Shown here: in pieces, positions 51,786 to 59,532 of the stretch | Position numbering within the stretch: the first letter of the stretch is position 1 | Layout of the letters: every line of letters starts with the position of its first letter | NCBI RefSeq assembly: GCF_001483745.1 | Contig: NZ_LQBL01000028.1 | Span: 181,756-241,287, forward strand | Direction of reading: 5' to 3' | From: Serinicoccus chungangensis | Lineage (GTDB): Bacteria; Actinomycetota; Actinomycetes; Actinomycetales; Dermatophilaceae | DNA length: 59,532 nucleotides | Program-made: the position numbers and the translations under genes | Notes under the pieces: generated by a model | Told to the model about the DNA's origin: nothing | The model's input: only the letters and a program-made list of their open reading frames with translations | Database searches by the model: none

Positions 51786-53009
51786 GTGAGCACCTCGGAC
51801 GACGAGACCACCACCGACCGCACCGGCCCGCTGCACGGCCTGCGGGTCGTCGAGGTCGGCCAGCTGCTCGCCGGCCCGTTCTGCGGGCAGCTGCTCGGCG
51901 ACCTGGGCGCCGACATCGTCAAGCTCGAGGACCCCGGCCGGGGCGACCCGCTGCGGCAGTGGGGACGCGAGCGGCCGCAGGGGCAGTCGGTGTGGTGGTC
52001 GATCGTCGGGCGCAACAAGCGGTCGGTCACCGTCAACCTCCGCTCCCCCGAGGGGCAGGACATCGCCCGTCGCCTCATCGCGGACGCGGACATCGTGGTC
52101 GAGAACTTCCGCCCCGGCACGATGGAGCGATGGGGGTTGGGCTACGAGGCCCTGCGCGAGCTCAACCCGGGGCTGGTCATGGTGCGGGTCTCCGGCTTCG
52201 GGCAGGACGGCCCCTACGCCCAGCGCCCCGGCTACGGGGCGATCGGGGAGGCGATGGGCGGGCTGCGCTACGTCGTCGGCGACCCCTCGACCCCGCCGTC
52301 TCGGATGGGCATCTCGATCGGCGACACGCTGGCCGCGATGTTCGCGACCATCGGCGCGCTGGCGGCGCTGCGCGAGCGGGACGCCAGCGGCCGCGGCCAG
52401 GTCGTCGACTCGGCGATCTACGAGGCCGTGCTCGGCGTCATGGAGTCGCTGGTGCCGGAGTGGCAGCTGACCGGCTACCAGCGGGAGCGGACCGGGGCCG
52501 TGCTGCCCAACATCGCGCCGAGCAACGTCTACCCCACCCGCGACGGCATCTGGATGCTCATCGCCGCCAACCAGGACACGGTCTTCGCCCGGCTGGCCGC
52601 GGCCATGGGCCGCCCGGAGCTGGCCACCGACGAGCGGTATGCCACGCACGTCGCCCGGGGCGAGCGTCAGAAGGAGCTCGACGACCTCATCGCCGCGTGG
52701 ACGAGCACCCTGGACGCCGACGACCTCGAGGCCCTGCTCGTCGAGCACGCCGTGCCGGTCGGGAAGATCTTCCGCCCCGTGGAGATGCTCGCCGACCCGC
52801 ACTTCCGGGCGCGGCGGACGATCACCGAGGTCGAGCACCCGGTCCTGGGCGGCGTCCAGATGCAGAACGTCTTTCCCCGCCTGTCCCGCACCTCCGGCAT
52901 GATCCGCTGGCCCGGGCCCGCCCTGGGCGAGCACACCGAGGAGGTGCTCGCCGAGCTCGGGATGGCGCCGGAGGAGGTGGCCGCCCTGCGCGAGCGGGGG
53001 CTGGCATGA
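51786..53009 (+). CDS. Class III (CaiB/BaiF) CoA-transferase
   Basis: 407 aa, GTG with GGAGG 6 nt upstream. Family features: LRVVEVGQLLAGPFCGQLLG, DLGADIVKLEDPGRGDPLR, RNKRSVTVNLRSPEGQ, VVENFRPGTMERWGLGYE, and the active-site helix GQVVDSAIYEAVLGVME, where the residue aligned with the formyl-CoA-transferase Asp169 appears to be Glu. Such enzymes move CoA from an acyl-CoA donor to a carboxylic acid. Coupled by ATGA to the lyase, so it probably makes the lyase's CoA-ester substrate. Confidence 0.9.
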   Translation: MSTSDDETTTDRTGPLHGLRVVEVGQLLAGPFCGQLLGDLGADIVKLEDPGRGDPLRQWGRERPQGQSVWWSIVGRNKRSVTVNLRSPEGQDIARRLIADADIVVENFRPGTMERWGLGYEALRELNPGLVMVRVSGFGQDGPYAQRPGYGAIGEAMGGLRYVVGDPSTPPSRMGISIGDTLAAMFATIGALAALRERDASGRGQVVDSAIYEAVLGVMESLVPEWQLTGYQRERTGAVLPNIAPSNVYPTRDGIWMLIAANQDTVFARLAAAMGRPELATDERYATHVARGERQKELDDLIAAWTSTLDADDLEALLVEHAVPVGKIFRPVEMLADPHFRARRTITEVEHPVLGGVQMQNVFPRLSRTSGMIRWPGPALGEHTEEVLAELGMAPEEVAALRERGLA

Positions 53010-53977
53010 CGTCGCTCCCGCCCGGGGCCGGCGCGCTCACCCTCCCCACGTCGGTCCGGCTCGTCGAGGTCGGGCTGCGCGACGGGCTGCAGGCGGTGAG
53101 CCGGGTGCTGCGGACGCAGGACAAGGTCGAGCTCGTCCACCTGCTGCTCGAGGCCGGGGTACGCGAGATCGAGGCGGTCTCCTTCGCCCACCCCAGGGTG
53201 CTCCCCCAGCTCGCCGACGCCGCCGAGGTCATGGCGGCCGTCCCCCGCCGGGCCGACGTCACCTACCGGGGCCTGGTGCCCAACCTGCGCGGCGCCCAGC
53301 GGGCGGCCGACTGCGGGCTGGACGAGATGGTCGTGGTGGTCTCCGCCGACGACACCGTCAGCCTGAAGAACCAGCGCCGCACCACCGAGGAGGTCCTCGC
53401 CGAGCTGCCCGAGATCGCCAGGGTGGCCGAGGCGGCCGGGTCGCGCCTGGTCGTGGCGGTGGCCTGCGCCTTTTTCGCCCCCGCCCGCGGGCCGGTCCCC
53501 GCCGCGGAGCGCGACCTGGTCGTCGACGCGGCCGTCGACGTCGGTGCCTCCGGCGTCTACCTGGCCGCGACCTCCGGCGAGGAGACGCCGCGGGAGATGC
53601 ACGAGGGCCTCATCGCCACGCGGCGCCGCCACCCGGACCTGCCCGTGGGGGTCCACCTGCACAACCGCAACGGCTTCGCCCCGGCCAACGCCCTGGCCGC
53701 GCTCCAGGCGGGCGCCGCCTGGCTGGAGGCGTCCTTCGCCGGGCTCGGCGGTGACATGTGGTTCCCCGGTGACCCCACCGTGCTCGGCAACGCGCCTATG
53801 GAGGACCTGGTCCACCTGTGCGACGGGCTCGGGGTGCGCACCGGGATCGACCTCCCGGCCTACCTCGAGGTGGTGCGCCGCGCGGAGGCCCTCACCGGCA
53901 TACCGTCCACCTCGTTCGTCACGCGCGGCGGCACCCGGGACGACCTGGCGCGGGCATCGTGGCCGGACGAGTCGTGA
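53006..53977 (+). CDS. HMG-CoA-lyase-like (DRE-TIM) enzyme without the catalytic Cys
   Basis: 323 aa, ATG overlapping the CoA-transferase stop. TIM-barrel lyase with VEVGLRDGLQ (metal Asp and catalytic Arg), EIEAVSFAHPR, YLAATSGEETP and metal HxH in VHLHNRNG. The usual GGCPYA loop reads GLGGDMWFPGDP: the Cys is replaced by D250. It therefore should not be named hydroxymethylglutaryl-CoA lyase; a related aldol or Claisen cleavage of another acyl-CoA is more likely. Its 3' end is tandemly duplicated. Confidence 0.82.
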   Translation: MTSLPPGAGALTLPTSVRLVEVGLRDGLQAVSRVLRTQDKVELVHLLLEAGVREIEAVSFAHPRVLPQLADAAEVMAAVPRRADVTYRGLVPNLRGAQRAADCGLDEMVVVVSADDTVSLKNQRRTTEEVLAELPEIARVAEAAGSRLVVAVACAFFAPARGPVPAAERDLVVDAAVDVGASGVYLAATSGEETPREMHEGLIATRRRHPDLPVGVHLHNRNGFAPANALAALQAGAAWLEASFAGLGGDMWFPGDPTVLGNAPMEDLVHLCDGLGVRTGIDLPAYLEVVRRAEALTGIPSTSFVTRGGTRDDLARASWPDES

Positions 53978-54031
53978 CAGGGCCGGGGACCGGACGACCT
54001 GGCGCGGGCGTGGTGGCTGGACGAGGCGTCG
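53939..54031 (+). repeat. Tandem duplication of the lyase 3' end
   Basis: GACGACCTGGCGCGGGC at 53939 is repeated at 53993 (54-bp period) with about 38 bp of similarity; the first copy includes the last codons and stop of the lyase, and the second lies in the short gap before the GntR gene. Confidence 0.75.
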
Positions 54032-54044
54032 CTGGGGTGGGGCG

Positions 54045-54050
54045 TAGGGT
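54045..54050 (+). promoter_or_regulatory. -10 element of the GntR gene, probably leaderless
   Basis: TAGGGT ends 8 nt before GTG 54059 with no ribosome site between; same layout as the elements at 46272 and 46772. Confidence 0.5.
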
Positions 54051-54058
54051 CGCGAGTC

Positions 54059-54769
54059 GTGACCGCTGAGCCCGATGCCGGCCGGCCCTCCCGGGCCGAC
54101 TCCTCCGAGCGCGCCTACGCCGCCCTCTTCGCCCGCATCTCCGACGGGCAGATCCGGGCCGGCGACCGGCTCTTCGAGCAGTCCCTGGCACAGGACCTGG
54201 GCGTGAGCCGCACGCCGGTGCGGGACGCCCTCAAGCGCCTGGCGGCCGAGGGGCTCGTCGACATCGAGCCGCACCGAGGCGCCCAGGTCGTCTCCCTGAC
54301 CCCCGAGGACGTCGCCGCGCTGTACGCGATGCGCGCGGAGTTCGAGCCGGTGGCCGCCCGCCTCGCCGTCCCCACCATGACCGATGACGACGTGGCGCAC
54401 CTGGGCGACCTCGCCGGTCAGATGGAGCAGATCGTCGCCGACGGCGACGACGCCGGTGGGCTGACCGCGCTCAACAACGCCTTCCACGCCGTCTTCGTCG
54501 ACGGCGCGGGCAACCGGCACCTGTCGATCGCGCTGCAGGCGCTCTTCCGCCCGGCCGTCGTCACCCGGACCTTCCGGACCTACGACCGGAGGGCGCTGGA
54601 GCGCAGCCTGCAGCACCATGCCGAGCTCGTCGAGGCGGCCGGCGCCCGCGACGGCGAGTGGGCCGAGGCGGTCATGCGCGCCCACATCCTGTCCGCCCGG
54701 CACGCCACCGCGCCGCACCCCCGCGAGGGACAGGGAGGGCGCGGTACCGCGGACCCGGCGTCCCGCTGA
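54059..54769 (+). CDS. GntR-family FCD-domain regulator of the hyu / CoA-transferase locus
   Basis: 236 aa, GTG start. GntR winged helix (about 16-80: ISDGQIRAGDRLFEQSLAQD, VSRTPVRDALKRLAAEGLV, IEPHRGAQVVS) and FCD ligand-binding domain (about 90-215: YAMRAEFEPVAARLA, LNNAFHAVFVDGAGN, HHAELVEAA, MRAHILSARHA) with the His/Asp metal ligands. Downstream of the lyase with its own promoter. Likely controls the divergent hyuA and CoA-transferase promoters via the TTGCATNCAA sites. Confidence 0.9.
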   Translation: MTAEPDAGRPSRADSSERAYAALFARISDGQIRAGDRLFEQSLAQDLGVSRTPVRDALKRLAAEGLVDIEPHRGAQVVSLTPEDVAALYAMRAEFEPVAARLAVPTMTDDDVAHLGDLAGQMEQIVADGDDAGGLTALNNAFHAVFVDGAGNRHLSIALQALFRPAVVTRTFRTYDRRALERSLQHHAELVEAAGARDGEWAEAVMRAHILSARHATAPHPREGQGGRGTADPASR

Positions 54770-54836
54770 CGTGTCGCCGAGGTCATCCCCGGTCGACGGC
54801 GATCCGTCGCGGCCTAGACGACAGCAGGGTCCGCGG

Positions 54837-54866
54837 TTGACCAGGTCAGGTTGGTCGACTTATCCT
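54837..54866 (+). promoter_or_regulatory. Leaderless promoter of the Phd/VapC pair
   Basis: TTGACC (54837) and TATCCT (54861-54866) with an 18-nt spacer; the ATG begins 7 nt after the -10, so translation likely starts at the mRNA 5' end. GGTCAGGTTGGTC between the hexamers may be the antitoxin's operator. Confidence 0.6.
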
Positions 54867-54872
54867 GCACGA

Positions 54873-55094
54873 ATGGAGGTCACGGTCCAGGAGGCGAAGA
54901 CCCACCTCTCTCGGCTGCTCCGCAAGGTGGAGGCCGGTGAGACCGTCGTGATCCGTCGTGGCCGCACTCGCGTCGCCGTGCTCAGCCCCGCGCCGATGAC
55001 GACGAAGCAGCGGAAGATCTGGGGCGACCTGCCCGGTGAGCTGACGCCGATGTTCGACGAGCCCCTGGACGACCTCGCGCCATACACGCCATGA
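54873..55094 (+). CDS. Phd/YefM-type antitoxin
   Basis: 73 aa. MEVTVQEAKTHLSRLLRKVE and TVVIRRGRTRVAVLSP are the Phd DNA-binding/dimer fold; the C-terminal acidic tail with WGDLPGELTPMFDEPLDDLA is the toxin-binding part. ATGA overlap with the toxin. Expected to repress its own promoter and neutralise the next gene. Confidence 0.92.
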   Translation: MEVTVQEAKTHLSRLLRKVEAGETVVIRRGRTRVAVLSPAPMTTKQRKIWGDLPGELTPMFDEPLDDLAPYTP

Positions 55095-55483
55095 GGCTGC
55101 TCCTCGACACCAACGTCGTCATCTGGCTCTTGCTCGGCGAACGGCGGTCCGTGCCCCAGGACGTCGCGGACACCCTGGCTTCACCCTCGTCTTCGGTGAT
55201 CGTGAGCGCCGCGTCCGTGTGGGAGATCGCCATCAAGCGCTCGCTGGGCAAGCTGCGCATCGACGGCGACTGGTACCGCGCACTGATGGGCCTCGATCTC
55301 GAGCATCTTCCCGTCTCCGCCGAACACGCCCACGGTGTGCAAGACCTCCCCTGGCACCACCGGGACCCCTTCGACCGGATCCTCCTCGCCCAGTCCCTGG
55401 TCGAGGCCTGCACACTCGTCACCGCCGACCGGACCCTGGACGCCTACGAGGCGCCCACCTGGTGGGGTGGCCCAATCCCCTGA
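55091..55483 (+). CDS. VapC-type PIN-domain toxin
   Basis: 130 aa, coupled to the antitoxin. PIN domain with LLLDTNVVIWLLLGE (Asp6), SAASVWEIAIKRSLGKL (Glu), HHRDPFDRILLAQSLVE (Asp) and TLVTADRTLDAYE. All acidic residues are present. This HxxDPFDR subgroup is typical of Phd-paired PIN toxins, which cut RNA. Confidence 0.93.
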   Translation: MRLLLDTNVVIWLLLGERRSVPQDVADTLASPSSSVIVSAASVWEIAIKRSLGKLRIDGDWYRALMGLDLEHLPVSAEHAHGVQDLPWHHRDPFDRILLAQSLVEACTLVTADRTLDAYEAPTWWGGPIP

Positions 55484-55637
55484 CAGCGTCGGGACATGCC
55501 GCCAGCACGACGGCTCTGGCGCGGGCTCGGCAGCAGCCGCCGGACGACGTGGCGGAATGCGGGCGGCTTCGGCGTCCTGGGCAGGCACCATATTCTCGTG
55601 CCCGGCGTCCCACCCGCACACCTTCGAGGAGTCACAC

Positions 55638-58600
55638 ATGGCTGGCCCGCCGCCCGCCTTCGTCGCACCGGACTGGATCCGGCAGCTGGGCCGCGACGAC
55701 CTCAGCAGGGTCTTCGGCACGACCACGGTGAAACGGGCCGTCACCTACCAGCGGCGGGGTGCGGTCCACGATCTGCGGGAGGACCGAGACGGGGTGCTGA
55801 GGGCCACGGTCTACGGCAACCGCCGATACTCCACCACGGTCTGGTCGCAGGCCGGAGCCCGCCGGCCCGCGGGGCTGGCCACCTCGTGTTCCTGCCCCGT
55901 CGGCACGCTGTGCAAGCACGCGGCGGCGGTGATCCTGCACGCGCAGCGCACCGCAGGGGCCGCGACCCCCGCCTCGGGCACACCGCATACCCCAGCCTCC
56001 GCGGCCTGGGAGAACCTGCTCGCGCCCGTCCTGGCCGAGCTCGACTCCGCCTCCGAGGACCGCAGTGGCACGCCGCTCGCCCTGCAGGTCGAGCTGGCCC
56101 AGGCCACCACCGCGCACCCCACCCGGCTACGCCTGAAGCCGTTGGTCCGGGGAGCCTCGGGCGCCTGGATCCAGACCGGGATCTCCTGGGCCGACCTGCA
56201 CCGGGGCTACGCCTCTGCCCGCACCGACGACCGGCACCGGGCCGCGCTGGCCGCCGTCGTGCAGGCACAGGCGGCCCGCTCGCCGCACTGGTACCACCCC
56301 GGGGAGTGGGTCGAGGCCACCGCTCTGGGGCCGGCCGTCTGGCCGCTGCTGCGCGACGCGGCCCACGCCGGCGTCGCCCTGGTGACCGGGCGTGGTCGAC
56401 GGTCCGTCCGGCTGGCCGACCCGGTCGAGCTCTCGCTCGACCTCACGAGGGACTCCGACGCGGCCATCACCCTGGCCCCGGTCGTGGACCTGCCCGGCGC
56501 CACCGCGCCACCGCAGCTGGTCGGTGACCCCGGCCACGGGCTGGCCGCCGGGGACGAGCACGGGATGGTGCTCGCACCGCTGACCCGTCCGCTCAGCAAG
56601 GCGGTCACCACCCTGCTCGGCCAGGCCGGGCGGCTACGGGTGCCGGCGACGGACACCGAGCGCTTCCTCACGGCATACTCCCCCGCCCTGCGCCGCCACA
56701 CCACCCTCACCTCCAGCGACGGCAGCGTCCTCATCCCCGAGGTACGCCCGCCGCACCTCGGGCTGACGGTCACCTTCGAGCCCGGGCACGTCACCCGGCT
56801 CCGCTGGACGTTCAGGTATGCCGTCGGCCAGGTCACCCACGACGTCCCCCTGCGTCCGTCGCGCAACCCGCAGGACGCCCGTCCCACCACCCAGCAGCCC
56901 GTGGTCCGCGACACCGACCGCGAGGAGGCGCTGCTCTCCAGCCTCGACGTGCTGGACAGGGCGCCCGGGCTGCGCATCCCCCTGCCCGGCAAGGCGCGCC
57001 TCGGGGTGGTCCTGGAGCCCGAGCTCACCGGCTGGGCCACCGTGCAGTTCGCCCGCGACGTCCTCCCGGCGCTGCAGGAGCGGGACGACATCGACGTCAC
57101 CCTCGTCGGAGAGCCCCTGCCCTACGCCGAGGTCGAGGACGGCCCGGTCGTGCAGGTGTCCACCCGGGACCTCGGGCCGGCGGACGGCGCGGACGCCGCC
57201 GGGACGGGAGAGGCCGGCGACAACACTGACCGCGACTGGTTCGGTCTGGGTGTCAGCGTCCGGGCAGGTGACCAGGAGGTGCCGCTGCGCGACCTGCTCA
57301 CCGCCCTGACCCGCGACGAGGAGGTGCTGCTGCTCCCGGACGGGTCGTGGTTCCGGCTGGACACCGACGAGCTGCGCGCCCTGCACCGGCTGGTCCAGGA
57401 GGCCCTGGCCCTGGACGACGGCGACGGCGACGGTGACGACCTGCGGATCAACCGCTACCAGGCCGGGCTCTGGGAGGAGCTCGTCGCCCTCGGCGTGGTC
57501 ACCGAGCAGAGCGAGGGCTGGCAGCGCACCGTGGGAGCCCTGCTGGCCCTCGAGGAGCTGCCGCACCCGGACCCGCCTGGCACCGTCGAGGCGACCCTGC
57601 GCGACTACCAGCTCGACGGCTACCGGTGGCTGTCCTTCCTGCTCGACCACGACCTGGGCGGGATCCTCGCCGACGACATGGGGCTCGGCAAGACCCTGCA
57701 GGTCCTCACCGCCGCCGAGCGGCTGCGGGCCGAGGGCCGGCTGAGCCCGGAGAAGCCGCTGCTCGTCGTCGCGCCGACAAGCGTCCTCGCCACGTGGCAG
57801 CGCGAGGCGGCGCGGTTCACCCCGCACCTGGACGTGATGGCGCTCACCCAGACCACGCGCCGCACGGGCCAGCCGCTGACCGACGTGATGGCGGGCGCGC
57901 ACGTGGTGGTGACGTCATACACCCTGCTGCGGATCGAGGAGAAGCAGCTGGTGGGGCGCGCCTGGGCCGGGGTCGTGCTCGACGAAGCCCAGGCGGTCAA
58001 GAACCACCGGTCCCGGACCTACCAGGTGGCGCGTCGGCTGCGCGCGCCGGTGAAGATCGCGGTCACCGGCACGCCGCTCGAGAACTCGCTCATGGACCTG
58101 TGGGCGCTGCTGTCCATCGTGGCTCCAGGGCTGTTCAGCTCACCGGAGCGCTTCGGCACCGTCTTCCGCCGACCCATCGAGTCGGGGGCCGCCCCCGAGC
58201 TGCTGGACACGCTGCGCCGCCGCATCCGCCCCCTCGTGCTGCGCCGGACCAAGGAGTCGGTGGCGGCCGACCTGCCCCCGAAGATCGAGCAGGTCGTCTC
58301 GGTGCCGCTGAACCCCGCCCACCGGCGCATCTACGACACCCACCTGCAGCGCGAGCGGCAGCGCATCCTCGGCCTGCTGGACGACGTCGACCGGCACCGG
58401 ATCGCGATCCTCGCCGCGCTCACGAAGCTGCGCCAGCTCAGCCTCGACGTCCACCTCGTGGTGCCCGACGCCCCGGCCTCCGCCCGACCCAGCAAGGTCG
58501 ACGCCCTGCTGGAGCAGGTGGTCGAGCTCGCCGCCGAGGGGCACCGGTGCCTGGTCTTCAGCCAGTTCACCCGCTTCCTGCGGGTGGTCCGGGACCGCCT

Positions 58601-59012
58601 GCAGGCCGAGGGCATCGAGCACGTCTACCTCGACGGGCGCACCCGGGACCGGCCGCGGCGCATCGCGCAGTTCACCGACGGGGACGCCCCCGTCTTCCTC
58701 ATCAGCCTCAAGGCCGGGGGTTCGGGCTTGACGCTCACCGAGGCCGACTACGTCTTCGTGCTCGACCCGTGGTGGAACCCTGCCGTCGAGGCTCAGGCCG
58801 TCGATCGCACCCACCGCATCGGTCAGGACAAGACCGTCATGGTCTACCGGTTGGTCGCCGAGGGCACCATCGAGGAGAAGGTCGTCGAGCTGCAGGAGCA
58901 CAAGCGCGAGCTCTTCGACAAGGTCGTCGACGCCGGCGGCGCCCTGGGCGCGCCCCTGAGCGCCGAGGACATCCGCGGGCTGCTGGACGTCCCGGCCGGG
59001 CTCAGGTCCTGA
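55638..59012 (+). CDS. SWIM-domain Snf2-family helicase
   Basis: 1124 aa from ATG 55638 (GAGGAG upstream). N-terminal SWIM zinc finger SCSCPVGTLCKHAAAVI at about residue 85-97, a ~500-residue helicase-associated region, then the Snf2 motor: Walker A DDMGLGKTLQV (K685), VVLDEAQAVKNHRS, AVTGTPLENSLMDLW, LVFSQFTRFLRVV, LISLKAGGSGLTLTEADYV and DRTHRIGQDK. It matches the SWIM-Snf2 helicases common in actinobacteria, presumed DNA translocases in repair or transcription. It stands alone and looks like a housekeeping-type gene. Confidence 0.92.
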   Translation: MAGPPPAFVAPDWIRQLGRDDLSRVFGTTTVKRAVTYQRRGAVHDLREDRDGVLRATVYGNRRYSTTVWSQAGARRPAGLATSCSCPVGTLCKHAAAVILHAQRTAGAATPASGTPHTPASAAWENLLAPVLAELDSASEDRSGTPLALQVELAQATTAHPTRLRLKPLVRGASGAWIQTGISWADLHRGYASARTDDRHRAALAAVVQAQAARSPHWYHPGEWVEATALGPAVWPLLRDAAHAGVALVTGRGRRSVRLADPVELSLDLTRDSDAAITLAPVVDLPGATAPPQLVGDPGHGLAAGDEHGMVLAPLTRPLSKAVTTLLGQAGRLRVPATDTERFLTAYSPALRRHTTLTSSDGSVLIPEVRPPHLGLTVTFEPGHVTRLRWTFRYAVGQVTHDVPLRPSRNPQDARPTTQQPVVRDTDREEALLSSLDVLDRAPGLRIPLPGKARLGVVLEPELTGWATVQFARDVLPALQERDDIDVTLVGEPLPYAEVEDGPVVQVSTRDLGPADGADAAGTGEAGDNTDRDWFGLGVSVRAGDQEVPLRDLLTALTRDEEVLLLPDGSWFRLDTDELRALHRLVQEALALDDGDGDGDDLRINRYQAGLWEELVALGVVTEQSEGWQRTVGALLALEELPHPDPPGTVEATLRDYQLDGYRWLSFLLDHDLGGILADDMGLGKTLQVLTAAERLRAEGRLSPEKPLLVVAPTSVLATWQREAARFTPHLDVMALTQTTRRTGQPLTDVMAGAHVVVTSYTLLRIEEKQLVGRAWAGVVLDEAQAVKNHRSRTYQVARRLRAPVKIAVTGTPLENSLMDLWALLSIVAPGLFSSPERFGTVFRRPIESGAAPELLDTLRRRIRPLVLRRTKESVAADLPPKIEQVVSVPLNPAHRRIYDTHLQRERQRILGLLDDVDRHRIAILAALTKLRQLSLDVHLVVPDAPASARPSKVDALLEQVVELAAEGHRCLVFSQFTRFLRVVRDRLQAEGIEHVYLDGRTRDRPRRIAQFTDGDAPVFLISLKAGGSGLTLTEADYVFVLDPWWNPAVEAQAVDRTHRIGQDKTVMVYRLVAEGTIEEKVVELQEHKRELFDKVVDAGGALGAPLSAEDIRGLLDVPAGLRS

Positions 59013-59199
59013 CCAGGCTGCCGGCCCGGCGCTTTGCGGGGTCGGAACGCATCGCGTGGCAGGGTCGGGACGCGGCGTAGAAGCTGACGAGCGTGGCCTC
59101 GGGGGGTCGGTCCGACGTCCTCGCCGCCGACTCGACGGCGCGGGGATGACGCGGTCGGGCCGCTCCAGGTTCTCAGCGAAGTGCACTGTCGCAGGGAGA

Positions 59200-59232
59200 G
59201 GGTCTGTCAGACCCCACTCGTACACTTGTTCG
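59200..59232 (+). promoter_or_regulatory. Palindrome plus SOS-box-like element before the right DUF222 gene
   Basis: GGGTCTG-T-CAGACCC (59200-59214) is a perfect palindrome. Five bases on, CGTACACTTGTTCG (59219-59232) is the same SOS-box-like 14-mer found at the left edge, containing -10-like TACACT (59221-59226); the ATG starts at 59234. Confidence 0.55.
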
Positions 59233-59233
59233 C

Positions 59234-59532
59234 ATGAGGGGTAGCTGGGGTAGCGAGGCGACCGGCGGTCAGGCCGACGGCGCGGTAGCCGTCATGGGTG
59301 GTCTGGTCGACGCGGTCGAGCGGTCTGCGTCGGCGTTGGCGTCGCCTGCGTTGTTGCAGGAGCGTGAGCTGGGTGAGGTGCTGGGGGCCCTCGACGGGGT
59401 GGCGGCTCGGACGCACGCGCTGCTGGTGGCGGTGGCCCGGGAGGGTCTGGGGCGGGGGCTGCACCAGGAGGCCGGGTTCTCCGACGTCGACTGGGTCCGG
59501 GGCGTATGCCCGGGGCTGGCGTCGCGGACCGC
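59234..59532 (+). CDS. DUF222 / HNH-endonuclease family protein, N-terminal part (runs off right edge)
   Basis: First 99 codons, then cut by the window end at exactly the base where the left copy is cut. MRGSWGSEATGGQADG, ALLQERELGEVLGALDGVAA and DVDWVRGVCPG match the left paralogue, with a few substitutions and one 12-nt deletion. No ribosome site; 7 nt from the -10-like hexamer to ATG. Same interpretation as the left copy. Confidence 0.85.
   Translation, partial: MRGSWGSEATGGQADGAVAVMGGLVDAVERSASALASPALLQERELGEVLGALDGVAARTHALLVAVAREGLGRGLHQEAGFSDVDWVRGVCPGLASRT

Noticed and set aside
53006-53977. Canonical hydroxymethylglutaryl-CoA lyase
   Set aside because: The catalytic Cys loop is replaced (D250), so the name is not supported.
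1-59532. CRISPR array
   Set aside because: The direct repeats found are single tandem duplications or in-gene repeats; no series of regularly spaced 24-40-bp repeats exists, and no cas gene.

Overview
High-GC (about 70%) actinobacterial DNA. Signs are strong use of GTG starts, ATGA/GTGA gene overlaps, GGAGG ribosome sites, several promoters that appear to give leaderless mRNAs, an AfsR/BTAD regulator, FCD-type GntR regulators, and DUF222 (13E12-like) genes at both edges. The frequent GGTATG/GCATAC spelling resembles Intrasporangiaceae/Ornithinimicrobium-like genomes, but that placement is a guess.

Layout. Both edges carry the 5' end of a DUF222/HNH-family gene reading outward; the two stop at the same internal base, so the window probably ends where a repeated gene broke an assembly. 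Region A (0.5-12.7 kb): a membrane-anchored trypsin-like protease with a repeated Cys-rich tail, a MetX-like hydrolase, a methyltransferase divergent from a large AfsR-type regulator, a NarL-type two-component system divergent from a DUF4352 lipoprotein-like protein, and two tandem toxin-antitoxin loci, the first with its toxin broken. Region B (12.0-15.6 kb): a GntR-controlled aromatic cluster (LinE/MhqO-type ring-cleavage dioxygenase, serine hydrolase, maleylacetate reductase).

Region C (15.8-47.0 kb) is a defence island. It starts with an XRE-ImmA metallopeptidase and a PIN-like protein on the minus strand, divergent from a complete class 1 DISARM operon (drmD, drmMI, drmA, drmB, drmC). 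A perfect inverted repeat lies between them and overlaps the predicted drmD promoter. An unrecognised minus-strand gene follows, then a tightly coupled DUF6361 / double-HKD phospholipase-D / SF2 helicase operon (possibly Azaca-like), an EcsC protein, an HhH-type protein, an XPB-like helicase with a SHOCT tail, a coupled pair of HelD-like helicase (with an internal PD-(D/E)XK-like insert and a C-terminal zinc ribbon) plus NERD protein, and an AbiEii-like nucleotidyltransferase with a small partner.

Region D (47.0-54.8 kb) is a catabolic locus: isochorismatase-fold amidohydrolase, HyuB, HyuA on the minus strand, and a class III CoA-transferase, an HMG-CoA-lyase-like enzyme lacking the catalytic Cys, and a GntR regulator on the plus strand. 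Two FCD-type palindromes sit in the divergent promoter. The order suggests ring opening of a lactam or hydantoin, deamidation, CoA activation and C-C cleavage; the substrate cannot be read from sequence. Region E (54.8-59.5 kb): a Phd/VapC-type toxin-antitoxin pair, a SWIM-Snf2 helicase, and the right DUF222 gene. Both DUF222 genes have a SOS-box-like element that contains the -10 hexamer, 1 nt from the ATG.
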